DNA of 8,486 bases from Desulfobulbaceae bacterium (GCA_024763495.1 JANTFJ010000099.1:1-8486), one strand, 5' to 3'. Shown: positions 1-6,251, numbered from the stretch's first letter. Numbers and translations: made by a program. The notes: generated from the letters alone by a model not told the origin.

Positions 1-120
1 TTATCGCGAGCGTTGAAACGGGCACATGGCGGCATCCCTGAAATGCTTACAGGCCGTGCCTTCTCAAAAGTCAAGGTGTGGTTTATTGATCGCTATCGAA
101 TCGACTATTCGCAGATTTGA
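1..120 (+). CDS. Possible 3' end of an unidentified gene (partial, 39 codons)
   Basis: The frame beginning at base 1 is open for 39 codons and ends at a TGA at 118-120. The translation looks protein-like and basic, and its last residues read KVKVWFIDRYRIDYSQI. The start lies outside the window; an internal ATG at 43 has no convincing Shine-Dalgarno site and would leave only a 25-residue peptide. I do not recognise the family. A transposase C-terminus is conceivable because repeats follow immediately, but no catalytic motif is visible. Thirty-nine open codons can arise by chance, so this is only a candidate. Confidence 0.3.
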   Translation, partial: LSRALKRAHGGIPEMLTGRAFSKVKVWFIDRYRIDYSQI

Positions 121-160
121 GAAGTATAATATGGTGTGGTTAGCGCTTATTCAGGGTTAT

Positions 161-190
161 GTCAGGTTTTACCCCTACCTTAATAGTTAC
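161..190 (-). repeat. Dispersed 30-nt repeat, inverted copy of 8321-8350
   Basis: Read on the minus strand, this stretch begins GTAACTATT and contains TAGGGGTAAAA. It matches 8321-8350 at 25 of 30 positions without gaps. Both look like diverged relatives of the GTAAATATTCGG...GGGTAAAAG repeat at 270-326 and 5893-5948. It lies in the AT-rich gap 121-516, where I see no gene before hflK. Confidence 0.45.
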
Positions 191-269
191 GAATATTTAA
201 AAAAATATGATTGATTTTATTAAATAACTGGTATTAAGTTGAAAATATAAATAAAATCTGAAAAAATAT

Positions 270-326
270 GTAAATATTCTGGTTGGTGGGTAAAAGCTAC
301 CCTTCTCTACCCCTTTAAATGGTCGG
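270..326 (+). repeat. 57-nt dispersed intergenic repeat (copy 1)
   Basis: This segment and 5893-5948 agree at 53 of 57 positions, with three substitutions and one single-base gap. The unit starts GTAAATATTC, contains a short hairpin (GGGTA, five-base loop AAAGC, TACCC) and ends with AAATGGTCGG here or AAATGTTCGG in the other copy. At 5893 it is the left half of a longer inverted-repeat unit; here the outer GGGGTAAGCG end is missing. It lies about 190 nt upstream of hflK and contains no coding sequence. Confidence 0.8.
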
Positions 327-394
327 ATTATGTGGGCAATGCCTGCAACCCGGTAAAACTCAAGTCCTCCGGGCGCTGAAACATGGACAAAGCA

Positions 395-454
395 TAACCG
401 TTCACCGGGAGTAAATCTTTGCAATATTTAAGTCTCTGAGCATTTACCAGTGCC
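395..454 (+). repeat. Diverged intergenic repeat related to 3864-3926 (copy A)
   Basis: The block opens with TAACCGTTCACCGGG and closes with ATTTACCAGTGCC. The gap at 3864-3926 has the same framework: TAATCGTTCACC at the start and GTTTACCAGTGCC at the end, with nearly equal length (60 versus 63 nt) and a diverged middle. Both lie outside coding sequence. This copy sits about 60 nt before the hflK start, so it may fall in the hflK leader, but no conserved regulatory fold is evident. Confidence 0.5.
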
Positions 455-516
455 TCCGACTCCGTGAGGTGCTGATGAACGCTTACCATTTTTAATTATA
501 TAAAATAGGAGCAGCA

Positions 517-1644
517 ATGGCCTGGGATGACCAGCAACCCCAATGGGGAAAAAAGAAACGACCGGCAACACCGGAAGAATTTGTTGCCGCGTTATTGAAA
601 AAGATTAAAGACGCTTTTGACGGCGGCGGAAACAGTGGAGGAGGACAGGATAAACCACCGGGGCCTACCCAAGGTACTCCGCCTAACCTGTGGGGCAGTC
701 TCTTGAAGATTGGTGCCATTATCGGGGTCATTTTTTTGATTCAGGTGATTTATTCATCCTTTTATACAATTGAACCAGGAGAAAGAGGGGTTGTTACCCG
801 TTTTGGTAAATTTGTAAAGCTGGCCAATCCCGGCCTGAATTTTAAAATTCCTTTGATCGACGCTGCCATCAAGGTTGATGTTGAAAATGTCCGCAAGCAG
901 GAATTTGGTTTCAGAACTAGAATTCCCGGCCAGAAATCCGTATACGAAAAACGGGGATATGATCATGAATCCCTGATGCTTACCGGCGATAAGAATGTTA
1001 TTGATGTCCAGTGGATTGTCCAGTATAAAATTCAAGATCCTTTTAATTTTGTTTTTAAGGTTCGTAATGTTGATCAGTCTGTTCGTGATGTTTCAGAGAT
1101 GGTTATTCGCCGGGTCGTTGGTAATCATGATTTTGATTATGTCCTGAGTAATCGGGAAATTATTGAGGCCTCTACGGCCAGAGAGCTGCAATCGGTTCTT
1201 GAAAGCTTTCAAAGCGGGGTTAAAATTGTTACGGTTAAGTTGCAGGATGTAAATCCGCCCGATGCGGTAAAACCGGCTTTCAATGAAGTTAATGAGGCTG
1301 ATCAGGACATGAAGAGACTGGTCAATGAGGCCGAGGAAACTTATAACCGGGTAATTCCCAGGGCCAGGGGTGATGCTAAAAAAATTCTGGAAGAGTCCCA
1401 TGGCTATGCTGTGCAGCGAACCAACCTGGCCATGGGAGAAACCAATCGTTTTCTGGCGGTTCTCAAGGAATACAAAAGAGCAAAGGAAGTAACCAGAAAA
1501 CGTTTATTCCTGGAAACCATGATTGATGTTTTACCCAGGGTAACTGATATTTATATTATTGACAACAAACAGGGGGTGCTTCCCCTGCTCGATCTAAGTG
1601 GTAAAGGGCTTGATGCCTCCAAGCTTGTTAAGGGTAAAAAATAA
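517..1644 (+). CDS. hflK: HflK, membrane subunit of the FtsH-modulating HflKC complex
   Basis: This is a 375-residue prohibitin/SPFH-family protein. It has a hydrophilic Gly/Pro-rich N-terminus (about 1-58, starting MAWDDQQPQWGKKK), one membrane segment (about 61-81) and an SPFH/band 7 domain from about 84 (YTIEPGERGVVTRFGKF) to about 250. A charged, probably helical region rich in Glu, Arg and Ala follows (about 255-330). In characterised bacteria HflK assembles with HflC into a large membrane cage around the ATP-dependent protease FtsH and restrains its action on membrane proteins. Length and domain order are normal for the family. The ATG start is supported by AGGAG at 507-511, five bases upstream. 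hflC follows after 12 nt, so the two are surely co-transcribed. No promoter could be assigned with confidence. Confidence 0.95.
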   Translation: MAWDDQQPQWGKKKRPATPEEFVAALLKKIKDAFDGGGNSGGGQDKPPGPTQGTPPNLWGSLLKIGAIIGVIFLIQVIYSSFYTIEPGERGVVTRFGKFVKLANPGLNFKIPLIDAAIKVDVENVRKQEFGFRTRIPGQKSVYEKRGYDHESLMLTGDKNVIDVQWIVQYKIQDPFNFVFKVRNVDQSVRDVSEMVIRRVVGNHDFDYVLSNREIIEASTARELQSVLESFQSGVKIVTVKLQDVNPPDAVKPAFNEVNEADQDMKRLVNEAEETYNRVIPRARGDAKKILEESHGYAVQRTNLAMGETNRFLAVLKEYKRAKEVTRKRLFLETMIDVLPRVTDIYIIDNKQGVLPLLDLSGKGLDASKLVKGKK

Positions 1645-1650
1645 AAGGAG
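1644..1650 (+). promoter_or_regulatory. Ribosome binding site fixing the TTG start of hflC
   Basis: AAAGGAG begins on the last base of the hflK stop codon and ends six bases before a TTG at 1657. The spacing is ideal. Translation from this TTG gives the expected HflC N-terminus (MNSLVKTFFIGLLLLG) with its membrane anchor, whereas the first in-frame ATG would remove the anchor. Confidence 0.8.
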
Positions 1651-1656
1651 ATTATC

Positions 1657-2586
1657 TTGAACTCATTAGTCAAAACATTTTTCATCGGGCTGTTATTGTT
1701 AGGCGTAGTCACGGTGTTGGATGGTTTTTATATGCTTTCCGAAGAACAACAGGCTGTAGTAACTCAATTTGGCAAGCCGGTTGGTAAATCTCATACTGAA
1801 GCCGGGCTTCATTTTAAAACCCCATTTATACAGGATGTAACATATTTTGATAAAAGAATCCTGATCTGGGACGGTGATCCCAACCAGATTCCAACCCGTG
1901 ACAAGACCTTTGTTTATCTTGACACAACGGCCCGTTGGAAAATTTCTGATCCCCTGGTTTTTCTCCAGGCAGTGAACAACACAACCAGGGCTCAAACTAT
2001 TCTCGATGATATTATTGACAGTACAGTACGGGATATGGTCAACAAGAATAACCTGGTGGAGATTATTCGTAGTTCAGATTGGAACCAGAGTGAGTTCGGC
2101 AACGATGTTGCGGCTAAACAGAAGGAGGAAACCATTAAGCTTGGCCGTGATAAAATGGATGATTTAATTTTTGCAACAGCCTCAAAATTGACCCCGAAAT
2201 ATGGTATTGAACTGATTGATGTCATGTTTAAACGGGTAAATTATATTGAAAGCGTCCGCCGTAAGGTTTATGAACGGATGATTTCCGAGCGGAAAAGGAT
2301 TGCGGCGGAAAAAAGGGCCATGGGCGAAGGCCAGAAGGCGGAAATACTGGGAAAGGTTGATCGACAGTTAAAGGAAATTACCTCCAAGGCCAGTCGTGAG
2401 GCCGAGGAGATCAAGGGTAAGGCTGATGCCAAGGCCGCTCAGATTTATGCTGATGCCTATAATAAAGATCCTGATTTTTATGCTTTCAGCAAGAGCCTGG
2501 AGTCCTATGGCAAGACTGTGGGTAAAAATACCCGTTTGATTATTTCTTCTGATTCTGAGTTTTATAAATATATCGGAGCAAAATAG
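1657..2586 (+). CDS. hflC: HflC, second subunit of the HflKC complex
   Basis: This is a 309-residue SPFH/band 7 protein. An N-terminal signal-anchor helix spans about 5-25, followed by the band 7 domain opening with MLSEEQQAVVTQFGKPVG. The typical HflC segments TARWKI, VNNTTRAQTILDDIIDSTVRD and VRRKVYERMISERKRIAAEKRA are present. The region at about 210-270 is charged and Ala/Lys/Glu-rich, as expected for the coiled-coil part, and the C-terminus contains FYAFSKSLESYGK. HflC partners HflK around FtsH on the periplasmic face of the inner membrane (established for the family). Translation starts at TTG rather than ATG, supported by the well-placed AAAGGAG. Length is normal and nothing appears disrupted. 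I see no U-tract terminator directly downstream; the next feature is a large inverted repeat. Confidence 0.95.
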   Translation: MNSLVKTFFIGLLLLGVVTVLDGFYMLSEEQQAVVTQFGKPVGKSHTEAGLHFKTPFIQDVTYFDKRILIWDGDPNQIPTRDKTFVYLDTTARWKISDPLVFLQAVNNTTRAQTILDDIIDSTVRDMVNKNNLVEIIRSSDWNQSEFGNDVAAKQKEETIKLGRDKMDDLIFATASKLTPKYGIELIDVMFKRVNYIESVRRKVYERMISERKRIAAEKRAMGEGQKAEILGKVDRQLKEITSKASREAEEIKGKADAKAAQIYADAYNKDPDFYAFSKSLESYGKTVGKNTRLIISSDSEFYKYIGAK

Positions 2587-2608
2587 CCGGTTGTCCAATA
2601 CATGAGAG

Positions 2609-2669
2609 GATAGCGTTCAATAAAGTACACCCGGCCATAACTATAAGGGATTCAGGAACATCGCTATCT
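2609..2669. repeat. Short inverted repeat after hflC
   Basis: GATAGCG at 2609-2615 is complementary to CGCTATC at 2663-2669, and TTC/GAA next to the arms can extend the pairing across a small bulge. The interval between the arms is long (about 47 nt) and no T-run follows, so terminator function is doubtful. It may belong to the same palindromic repeat as the adjacent hairpin. Confidence 0.35.
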
Positions 2670-2723
2670 GCGTGCTTCACGCCCCGCGATAATATATCGG
2701 TATGTCAGGGGGGTGAAGCGCGC
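2670..2723. repeat. Strong GC-rich hairpin between convergent genes
   Basis: Sixteen-base arms (GCGTGCTTCACGCCCC at 2670-2685 and GGGGGGTGAAGCGCGC at 2708-2723) pair with one wobble and one mismatch around a 22-nt loop. It lies between the 3' ends of hflC (plus) and the FliK-like gene (minus), a usual place for REP-type palindromes or bidirectional terminators. Neither strand has a U-tract after the stem, so a canonical rho-independent terminator is not supported. The order of motifs ATCTGC, CTTCA and GCGATAA at 2665-2692 recurs near 8386-8409, which suggests a dispersed element. Confidence 0.6.
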
Positions 2724-2755
2724 CCCTGGCGGTGTTCATGGAGAGCTTACCTCTA

Positions 2756-3820
2756 TCATGCCTTTATATCTACGATCGACACAGCTGCTTTGCCTGCTTT
2801 TTTTCCCAGTTTTTCCTTAAGTTCCTTCATGAGGGAATTTTCCGCCTGTCGGCAGGATAAGGTTACCGGCTGGTAGCCCAGTTTGATTAAAATTTCTGTT
2901 AAGTTGGGCAGGGACAGGTTGAAATGGCTGACTACCTCCGGGGAAGAGCAGAAAAATCGTCCCTGCAGGCTTTGTTCTCCCACCAGGAGTTGACAGTGGA
3001 CTTCCTTTATTCTGCTCATATCCAGAAAAAAATTCAGTTGATAGTTTTTGGCTTTATCAGCGCTCCCGACCATATTTTCATAATTGAACATCCATTGTCC
3101 CCAGCCATTTTCGCCGGCAAAAAAACAGGGATATAAAAAGAAATTATTCTGGTTTGACGTGCCTGGCTGTTGGTTGAGATCGTGAATGATTTCCAGATAT
3201 TCAGTCAGCTTTTTCAGGCTGGCCATGTCACCTGATGACATGGGGTGGTGTTGATCCAGTTTGTCGAGCAGGTTATTAAACTGCTCCAATAACGGCAGGG
3301 ACGGGGGGTTGGTTCGATTCGCTGAGTTCAGGAAATGCAACAGTTTGATTAATTTTTCCGGCGAGGCATTGCCGTCAATAATAATCCGGCTGAAAATTTG
3401 TAGAAAATTTAATTCCGGCGAAATTTGTTCAAGCTGGCCGCCAGAAAATTTATTAAGCAGATCAAGGGAATTGTTCAGGTCACTGCCTGAACTGAGAATA
3501 AATTTAAGAAATTGCTGGACTGCCCCTTTTTTCTGAGCCAGGCTGAGGATAGGGGTTTCTCCACCTTGTTTGACCTCCAGCCAGAGTGTTGTTTTGTCAA
3601 GAGGGGTCTGGGAAAAAGCGCTGATCTGCTGACCGTCGATGTCAAGGATAATTTTGCCGTTTGATAGATAGTCAAGCACGGTTGCCTTTAAAAGACGTCC
3701 GGGCAGGAGTTCAAGTTTTTGCGGTTCCCTGCCCGATACATCCACGGGCTGTTCAACAGGTTTTATCTGTTTTATGTGTAAAAGGTTATTTATCTGCAAA
3801 GGTAACTGCTCACAGGGCAC
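2756..3820 (-). CDS. FliK-like protein (flagellar hook-length control C-terminal domain), orphan
   Basis: This is a 354-residue soluble protein without signal peptide or membrane segment. Residues about 38-95 (LLPGRLLKATVLDYLSNGKI, then a DGQQISA strand and TLWLEVKQGGETPILSLA) look like the small beta-rich domain before the variable middle of deltaproteobacterial FliK-like proteins. The middle (100-255) is helical and low in recognisable motifs. Residues about 258-325 fit the Flg_hook/FliK C-terminal pattern: a strand ending FFLDMSRIKEVHCQLLV, then LQGRFFCSSPEVVSHF, then a helix ending LTEILIKLGY. The tail is Lys-rich. In flagellated bacteria FliK measures hook length and switches FlhB specificity; here there are no flagellar neighbours, so a role in another export context is possible. 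The start is GTG at 3820 because an in-frame TGA lies 15 nt upstream and no other start codon intervenes. The GGCGG upstream is a weak ribosome site, so the N-terminus is uncertain. The family call rests on visual pattern only. Confidence 0.6.
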   Translation of the reverse strand: MPCEQLPLQINNLLHIKQIKPVEQPVDVSGREPQKLELLPGRLLKATVLDYLSNGKIILDIDGQQISAFSQTPLDKTTLWLEVKQGGETPILSLAQKKGAVQQFLKFILSSGSDLNNSLDLLNKFSGGQLEQISPELNFLQIFSRIIIDGNASPEKLIKLLHFLNSANRTNPPSLPLLEQFNNLLDKLDQHHPMSSGDMASLKKLTEYLEIIHDLNQQPGTSNQNNFFLYPCFFAGENGWGQWMFNYENMVGSADKAKNYQLNFFLDMSRIKEVHCQLLVGEQSLQGRFFCSSPEVVSHFNLSLPNLTEILIKLGYQPVTLSCRQAENSLMKELKEKLGKKAGKAAVSIVDIKA

Positions 3821-3863
3821 CGAATTTTTCCGCCATCAGCCCGGCTTACGTATGGCTATTATG

Positions 3864-3926
3864 TAATCGTTCACCAGGGCAGATTTTTTTCGGTAAACTC
3901 CACCCCTGTAAGCGTTTACCAGTGCC
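3864..3926 (+). repeat. Diverged intergenic repeat related to 395-454 (copy B)
   Basis: The block begins TAATCGTTCACC and ends GTTTACCAGTGCC, matching the ends of the 395-454 block in order and spacing. Internally it contains GGTAAACTCC and TGTAAGCGTTTAC, giving partial palindromes of the GTAA...TTAC type seen in other gaps. It fills much of the 199-nt interval between the sensor protein gene and the FliK-like gene, both on the minus strand, so it may separate them transcriptionally. No terminator with a U-tract is visible here. Confidence 0.5.
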
Positions 3927-4019
3927 TTATATTCGTTCATTTTAAATCAACAGACTCAGTTATGGGGTTGTCGCCGCCTGGGTGTATTTTGTTGAGTGCT
4001 GTCAATAGATGAATGTTTT

Positions 4020-5849
4020 TCAGCCTTCAGCAAGCGGCAGGATGACATCAACCTCCAGGCCCATGTCAAGCCGATGCAGGCTAAAAGATCCGCCGTGGCT
4101 GACCACCAGTCTTTCGACCATGGTAAGCCCCATCCCTGTCCCGTATGTTTTAGTCGTGAAAAATGGATCTTTAACTTTATGGACATGGTATTCAGATAGA
4201 CCGTGACCAGTATCTCTAATGGTGATGTTTACCCTGTCAGTCAAAGTCTCTGCATTGACTGTCAGCTTGCCGCCATTGATCATGGCTTCAATGGCGTTAA
4301 GGAAGATGTGGATAAATATCTGGCTGATTTTGCGGCTGTCCATGTTGATAATCGGATCAGGCTCAGGCAGGTTTACCTCCCAGGTAATGTTATTTTTTAT
4401 CATTGAATTATGGAGCAGGTGCAGAGAGCGTTTGATCACTGGATAGAGAGGTTTGTTTTTTTTATCCAGATAAACATTGTTGACAAAATCAAAAAGCTCT
4501 TCCAGGGTTTTTTCCAGCCGGTCAGTCTCTTTAATAATTACATCAAGATATTTTTTCAGTTCAGGCTCTTTGTTTTTCCGGGCCAGTATTCGCGAAATGC
4601 CTCCAATAGAAGTGATGGGATTACGAATAACATGAACCATCTGAGCCGACATCTGGCCCAGAGCGGAATAGCGTTCCGCCTCAACCAGCAGATCTTTGTT
4701 TTTTTCAAGTTCATAGTTGAGGCTTTCAAGTTCCCCGATGGTCATCTGCATATCCATATAAAGATGACTATGCTCAATTGCCAGGCTGGCCTGGCTGGCC
4801 AACAGCTCCAGGGCGCTTATATGACCGGACTGTATAGGTTTTCCGGTTATATAGTTGTCAGCGATTATAACCCCCAGGGTGCGACCGGGGGAATAAAGCG
4901 GCACAATAACGAAGCTGTCTTCATCAAGCAGTTTTAACAGTTCCGGGGGTACCGGCACTGAACTGCGGCCCTGGCTGACCTGAATGCTTTTACGCTGCTG
5001 AGCCGCCTGAATGAGGATATTGTCAGTGTCGCTGACCGGCACCCGTAATTCTTTGATGATCCGGCTGACCTCGTTGTCTGCAGTTGTACATGAAGGAAGA
5101 TTTTTAACAATATCGATAAATTGTAATTTTTTCTCCTGCATTTCCGCCCAGAGTTTGTTGGCCTCTTCCCGGCAGTTCGGGCCAATGCTCAGCCGTCCTT
5201 GAAGATATTCTTCCTTTTCATCGAACATGGCAAGAAAAGCGCGGTTAAAGCGCAGTCCTTCTTCTGCGGTTATCCCTACCAGAATTACCTTGAGGATTTC
5301 ATCAAGGGCATTGGTGCTGAGGTAAACTGAATTCATTTTCAGCGAAAGCTGGTGAAGAAGTTCGATACGGAACTGAGCCAGTTCCAGATCGCTCTGGTAC
5401 CGGCGGTTTTCCAGAATCAGGTAACGTTTTTCAAGAGCTTTCTGGACAACATGAAGAATTTCATTAAATTGGACGGGCTTGGAGATATAATCATCTGCAC
5501 CGGCGCGAATACAATCAATGGCCACATTAATGTCAGCCACCCCGGACAGCATGACAATGGCCAGATCAGGATATTCAGCGCGCAGGACAGGAACCAGTTC
5601 AGAACCATTGGCGTCCGGCAGGTTGATGTCGAGCAAAACCAGGGCCACTTTGCGCTCGGCCAGAATGTTTTTCAGGCCCTCGGCATTAATAGATTCTTCC
5701 ACCGGATAACTGCGGTCGGCAAAATATATTGCCAGCGGTTCACGGATGGCATCGTCATCATCAACAATGATCAGAATTTCATCCGGGGCCAGGATTTGTT
5801 CCGGGTTTAAAGAAATATGAGGGCGAAGGCCGGTGAGCGGAGCTATCAT
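4020..5849 (-). CDS. Receiver-GAF-histidine kinase signalling protein
   Basis: This is a 609-residue cytoplasmic two-component protein with the receiver at the N-terminus. The receiver (about 24-140) has the acidic cluster D30-D33, phospho-acceptor D74 in LLDINLPDANG, S102 and the invariant K124 in SKP. A GAF-like sensor domain spans about 165-365, with FVIVPLYSPGRTLGVIIADN and the closing helix ASLAIEHSHLY. A short coiled coil (about 366-393) leads to a HisKA domain with H406 in MVHVIRNPITSIGG. The HATPase has an N box (IFLNAIEAM, 516-523), a G1 box (IRDTGHGL, 544-551), an F box (DPFFTTK, 561-567) and a G2 box (GTGMGL, 570-575). All residues needed for autophosphorylation and phosphotransfer appear intact. 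There is no membrane segment or DNA-binding domain, so its output partner is not visible here. The ATG at 5849 lacks a Shine-Dalgarno site, but the first 20 residues precede the receiver and a slightly later start would not change the domains. The ligand of the GAF domain cannot be read from sequence. Confidence 0.92.
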   Translation of the reverse strand: MIAPLTGLRPHISLNPEQILAPDEILIIVDDDDAIREPLAIYFADRSYPVEESINAEGLKNILAERKVALVLLDINLPDANGSELVPVLRAEYPDLAIVMLSGVADINVAIDCIRAGADDYISKPVQFNEILHVVQKALEKRYLILENRRYQSDLELAQFRIELLHQLSLKMNSVYLSTNALDEILKVILVGITAEEGLRFNRAFLAMFDEKEEYLQGRLSIGPNCREEANKLWAEMQEKKLQFIDIVKNLPSCTTADNEVSRIIKELRVPVSDTDNILIQAAQQRKSIQVSQGRSSVPVPPELLKLLDEDSFVIVPLYSPGRTLGVIIADNYITGKPIQSGHISALELLASQASLAIEHSHLYMDMQMTIGELESLNYELEKNKDLLVEAERYSALGQMSAQMVHVIRNPITSIGGISRILARKNKEPELKKYLDVIIKETDRLEKTLEELFDFVNNVYLDKKNKPLYPVIKRSLHLLHNSMIKNNITWEVNLPEPDPIINMDSRKISQIFIHIFLNAIEAMINGGKLTVNAETLTDRVNITIRDTGHGLSEYHVHKVKDPFFTTKTYGTGMGLTMVERLVVSHGGSFSLHRLDMGLEVDVILPLAEG

Positions 5850-5951
5850 TATAATTAATATAGGTAACTACTCATGGGGTAAGCGTCTTAACGTAAATAT
5901 TCGGGTTGTGGGTAAAAGCTACCCTTCTCTATCCCTTTAAATGTTCGGCTA

Positions 5952-6030
5952 GCACCCCACCTTCGTCCGTTTCGGCGTGTTCACATAGTATACTATAGTG
6001 AACACGCCGAAACGAACAAATCTGGGGTGC
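5952..6030. mobile_element. 79-bp miniature inverted-repeat element with a long hairpin
   Basis: The ends GCACCCCA and TGGGGTGC are perfect 8-bp inverted repeats directly flanked by TA on both sides, within CTAG. Inside, a perfect 17-bp pair (CGTTTCGGCGTGTTCAC at 5968-5984 and its complement at 5998-6014) encloses a 13-nt loop that is itself nearly self-complementary (ATAGTATACTAT plus one base). The two pairing zones are separated by 8-nt unpaired stretches on each side, so the whole element can fold into one rod or cruciform. TA target duplication within CTAG is typical of IS630/Tc1-like transposition, so an IS630-type MITE is likely by inference. It has no coding capacity. Confidence 0.7.
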
Positions 6031-6032
6031 TA

Positions 6033-6193
6033 GGAGGCTGTCCGAGAATAGCGAACCTACTGCAAAATCGGATAAATTGGCCCATTTTTCCGCTAATTTT
6101 TTTTAAATAGCGCTGCTATTCGCAGAAAATGACCGAAAAAATGGTCTCAATTCTCCAATTTTTCGCTACAGCTTCTATTCTTGGACAGCCTCC
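6033..6193. mobile_element. 161-bp MITE with 19-bp terminal inverted repeats
   Basis: The terminal arms 6033-6051 (GGAGGCTGTCCGAGAATAG) and 6175-6193 are inverted copies with a single mismatch. The element is flanked by TA at 6031-6032 and 6194-6195. The inverted similarity continues inward in weakened form: an AAA/GGA/TTG/CCATTTTT series on the left resembles the complement of the right half. The element as a whole is therefore an imperfect long palindrome. It has no ORF of its own. The TA flanks suggest mobilisation by an IS630-like transposase elsewhere in the genome, which is an inference. Confidence 0.7.
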
Positions 6194-6225
6194 TAGCCGA
6201 ACATTTACGTCTTAACTTCGCTAAC

Positions 6226-6251
6226 CCCTGTAATTGTAACTGGTTACAGGG
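6226..6251. repeat. Small palindromic hairpin, CCCTGTAA/TTACAGGG
   Basis: Perfect 8-bp arms (6226-6233 and 6244-6251) enclose a 10-nt loop; GTAAC and GTTAC within the region give an alternative fold. It abuts the right end of the composite element and may be part of it. Further right, CTGCTCGAGCAG at 6287-6298 is a 12-bp perfect palindrome. I see no gene between 6229 and 6390. Confidence 0.4.

Larger units (their letters stand above)
5876..6228. mobile_element. Composite palindromic element with two nested TA-flanked insertions
   Basis: The outer arms are 5876-5904 and 6197-6228. They share, in inverted orientation, GGGGT(A/T)AGCG and ACGTAAAT(A/G)TTCGG, with one mismatch in each block and a diverged short middle. 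Inside, AAATGTTCGGC (5939-5949) and GCCGAACATTT (6196-6206) form the two halves of a 24-bp perfect palindrome around a central TA. That TA is occupied by two different miniature elements (5952-6030 and 6033-6193) separated and bounded by TA dinucleotides at 5950, 6031 and 6194. The left half (5893-5948) is nearly identical to 270-326. No transposase is encoded, so this is a non-autonomous remnant. Together with the flanks it accounts for much of the 630-nt gene-free gap 5850-6480. Confidence 0.75.

Noticed and set aside
197..424. 75-codon minus-strand frame upstream of hflK
   Set aside because: It spans the dispersed repeats at 270-326 and 395-454, lacks a ribosome site and has no family resemblance.
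3304..3320. GGTTCGATTCG resembling a tRNA T-loop
   Set aside because: It is inside the FliK-like coding sequence and no acceptor, D or anticodon stems can be assembled around it.
4410..4937. Long plus-strand frame opposite the histidine kinase gene
   Set aside because: It is antisense to a gene with intact GAF and HisKA motifs and has no recognisable domain of its own.
5840..5860. TATAAT-like sequence at the start of the sensor gene as evidence of a leaderless transcript
   Set aside because: The match overlaps the ATG itself, so initiation from it would fall inside the gene; no good -35 box is present.
5968..6014. The 17-bp perfect hairpin as a transcription terminator
   Set aside because: Neither strand has a T-run after the stem, and the hairpin sits inside inverted-repeat ends flanked by TA, which fits a mini-element better.
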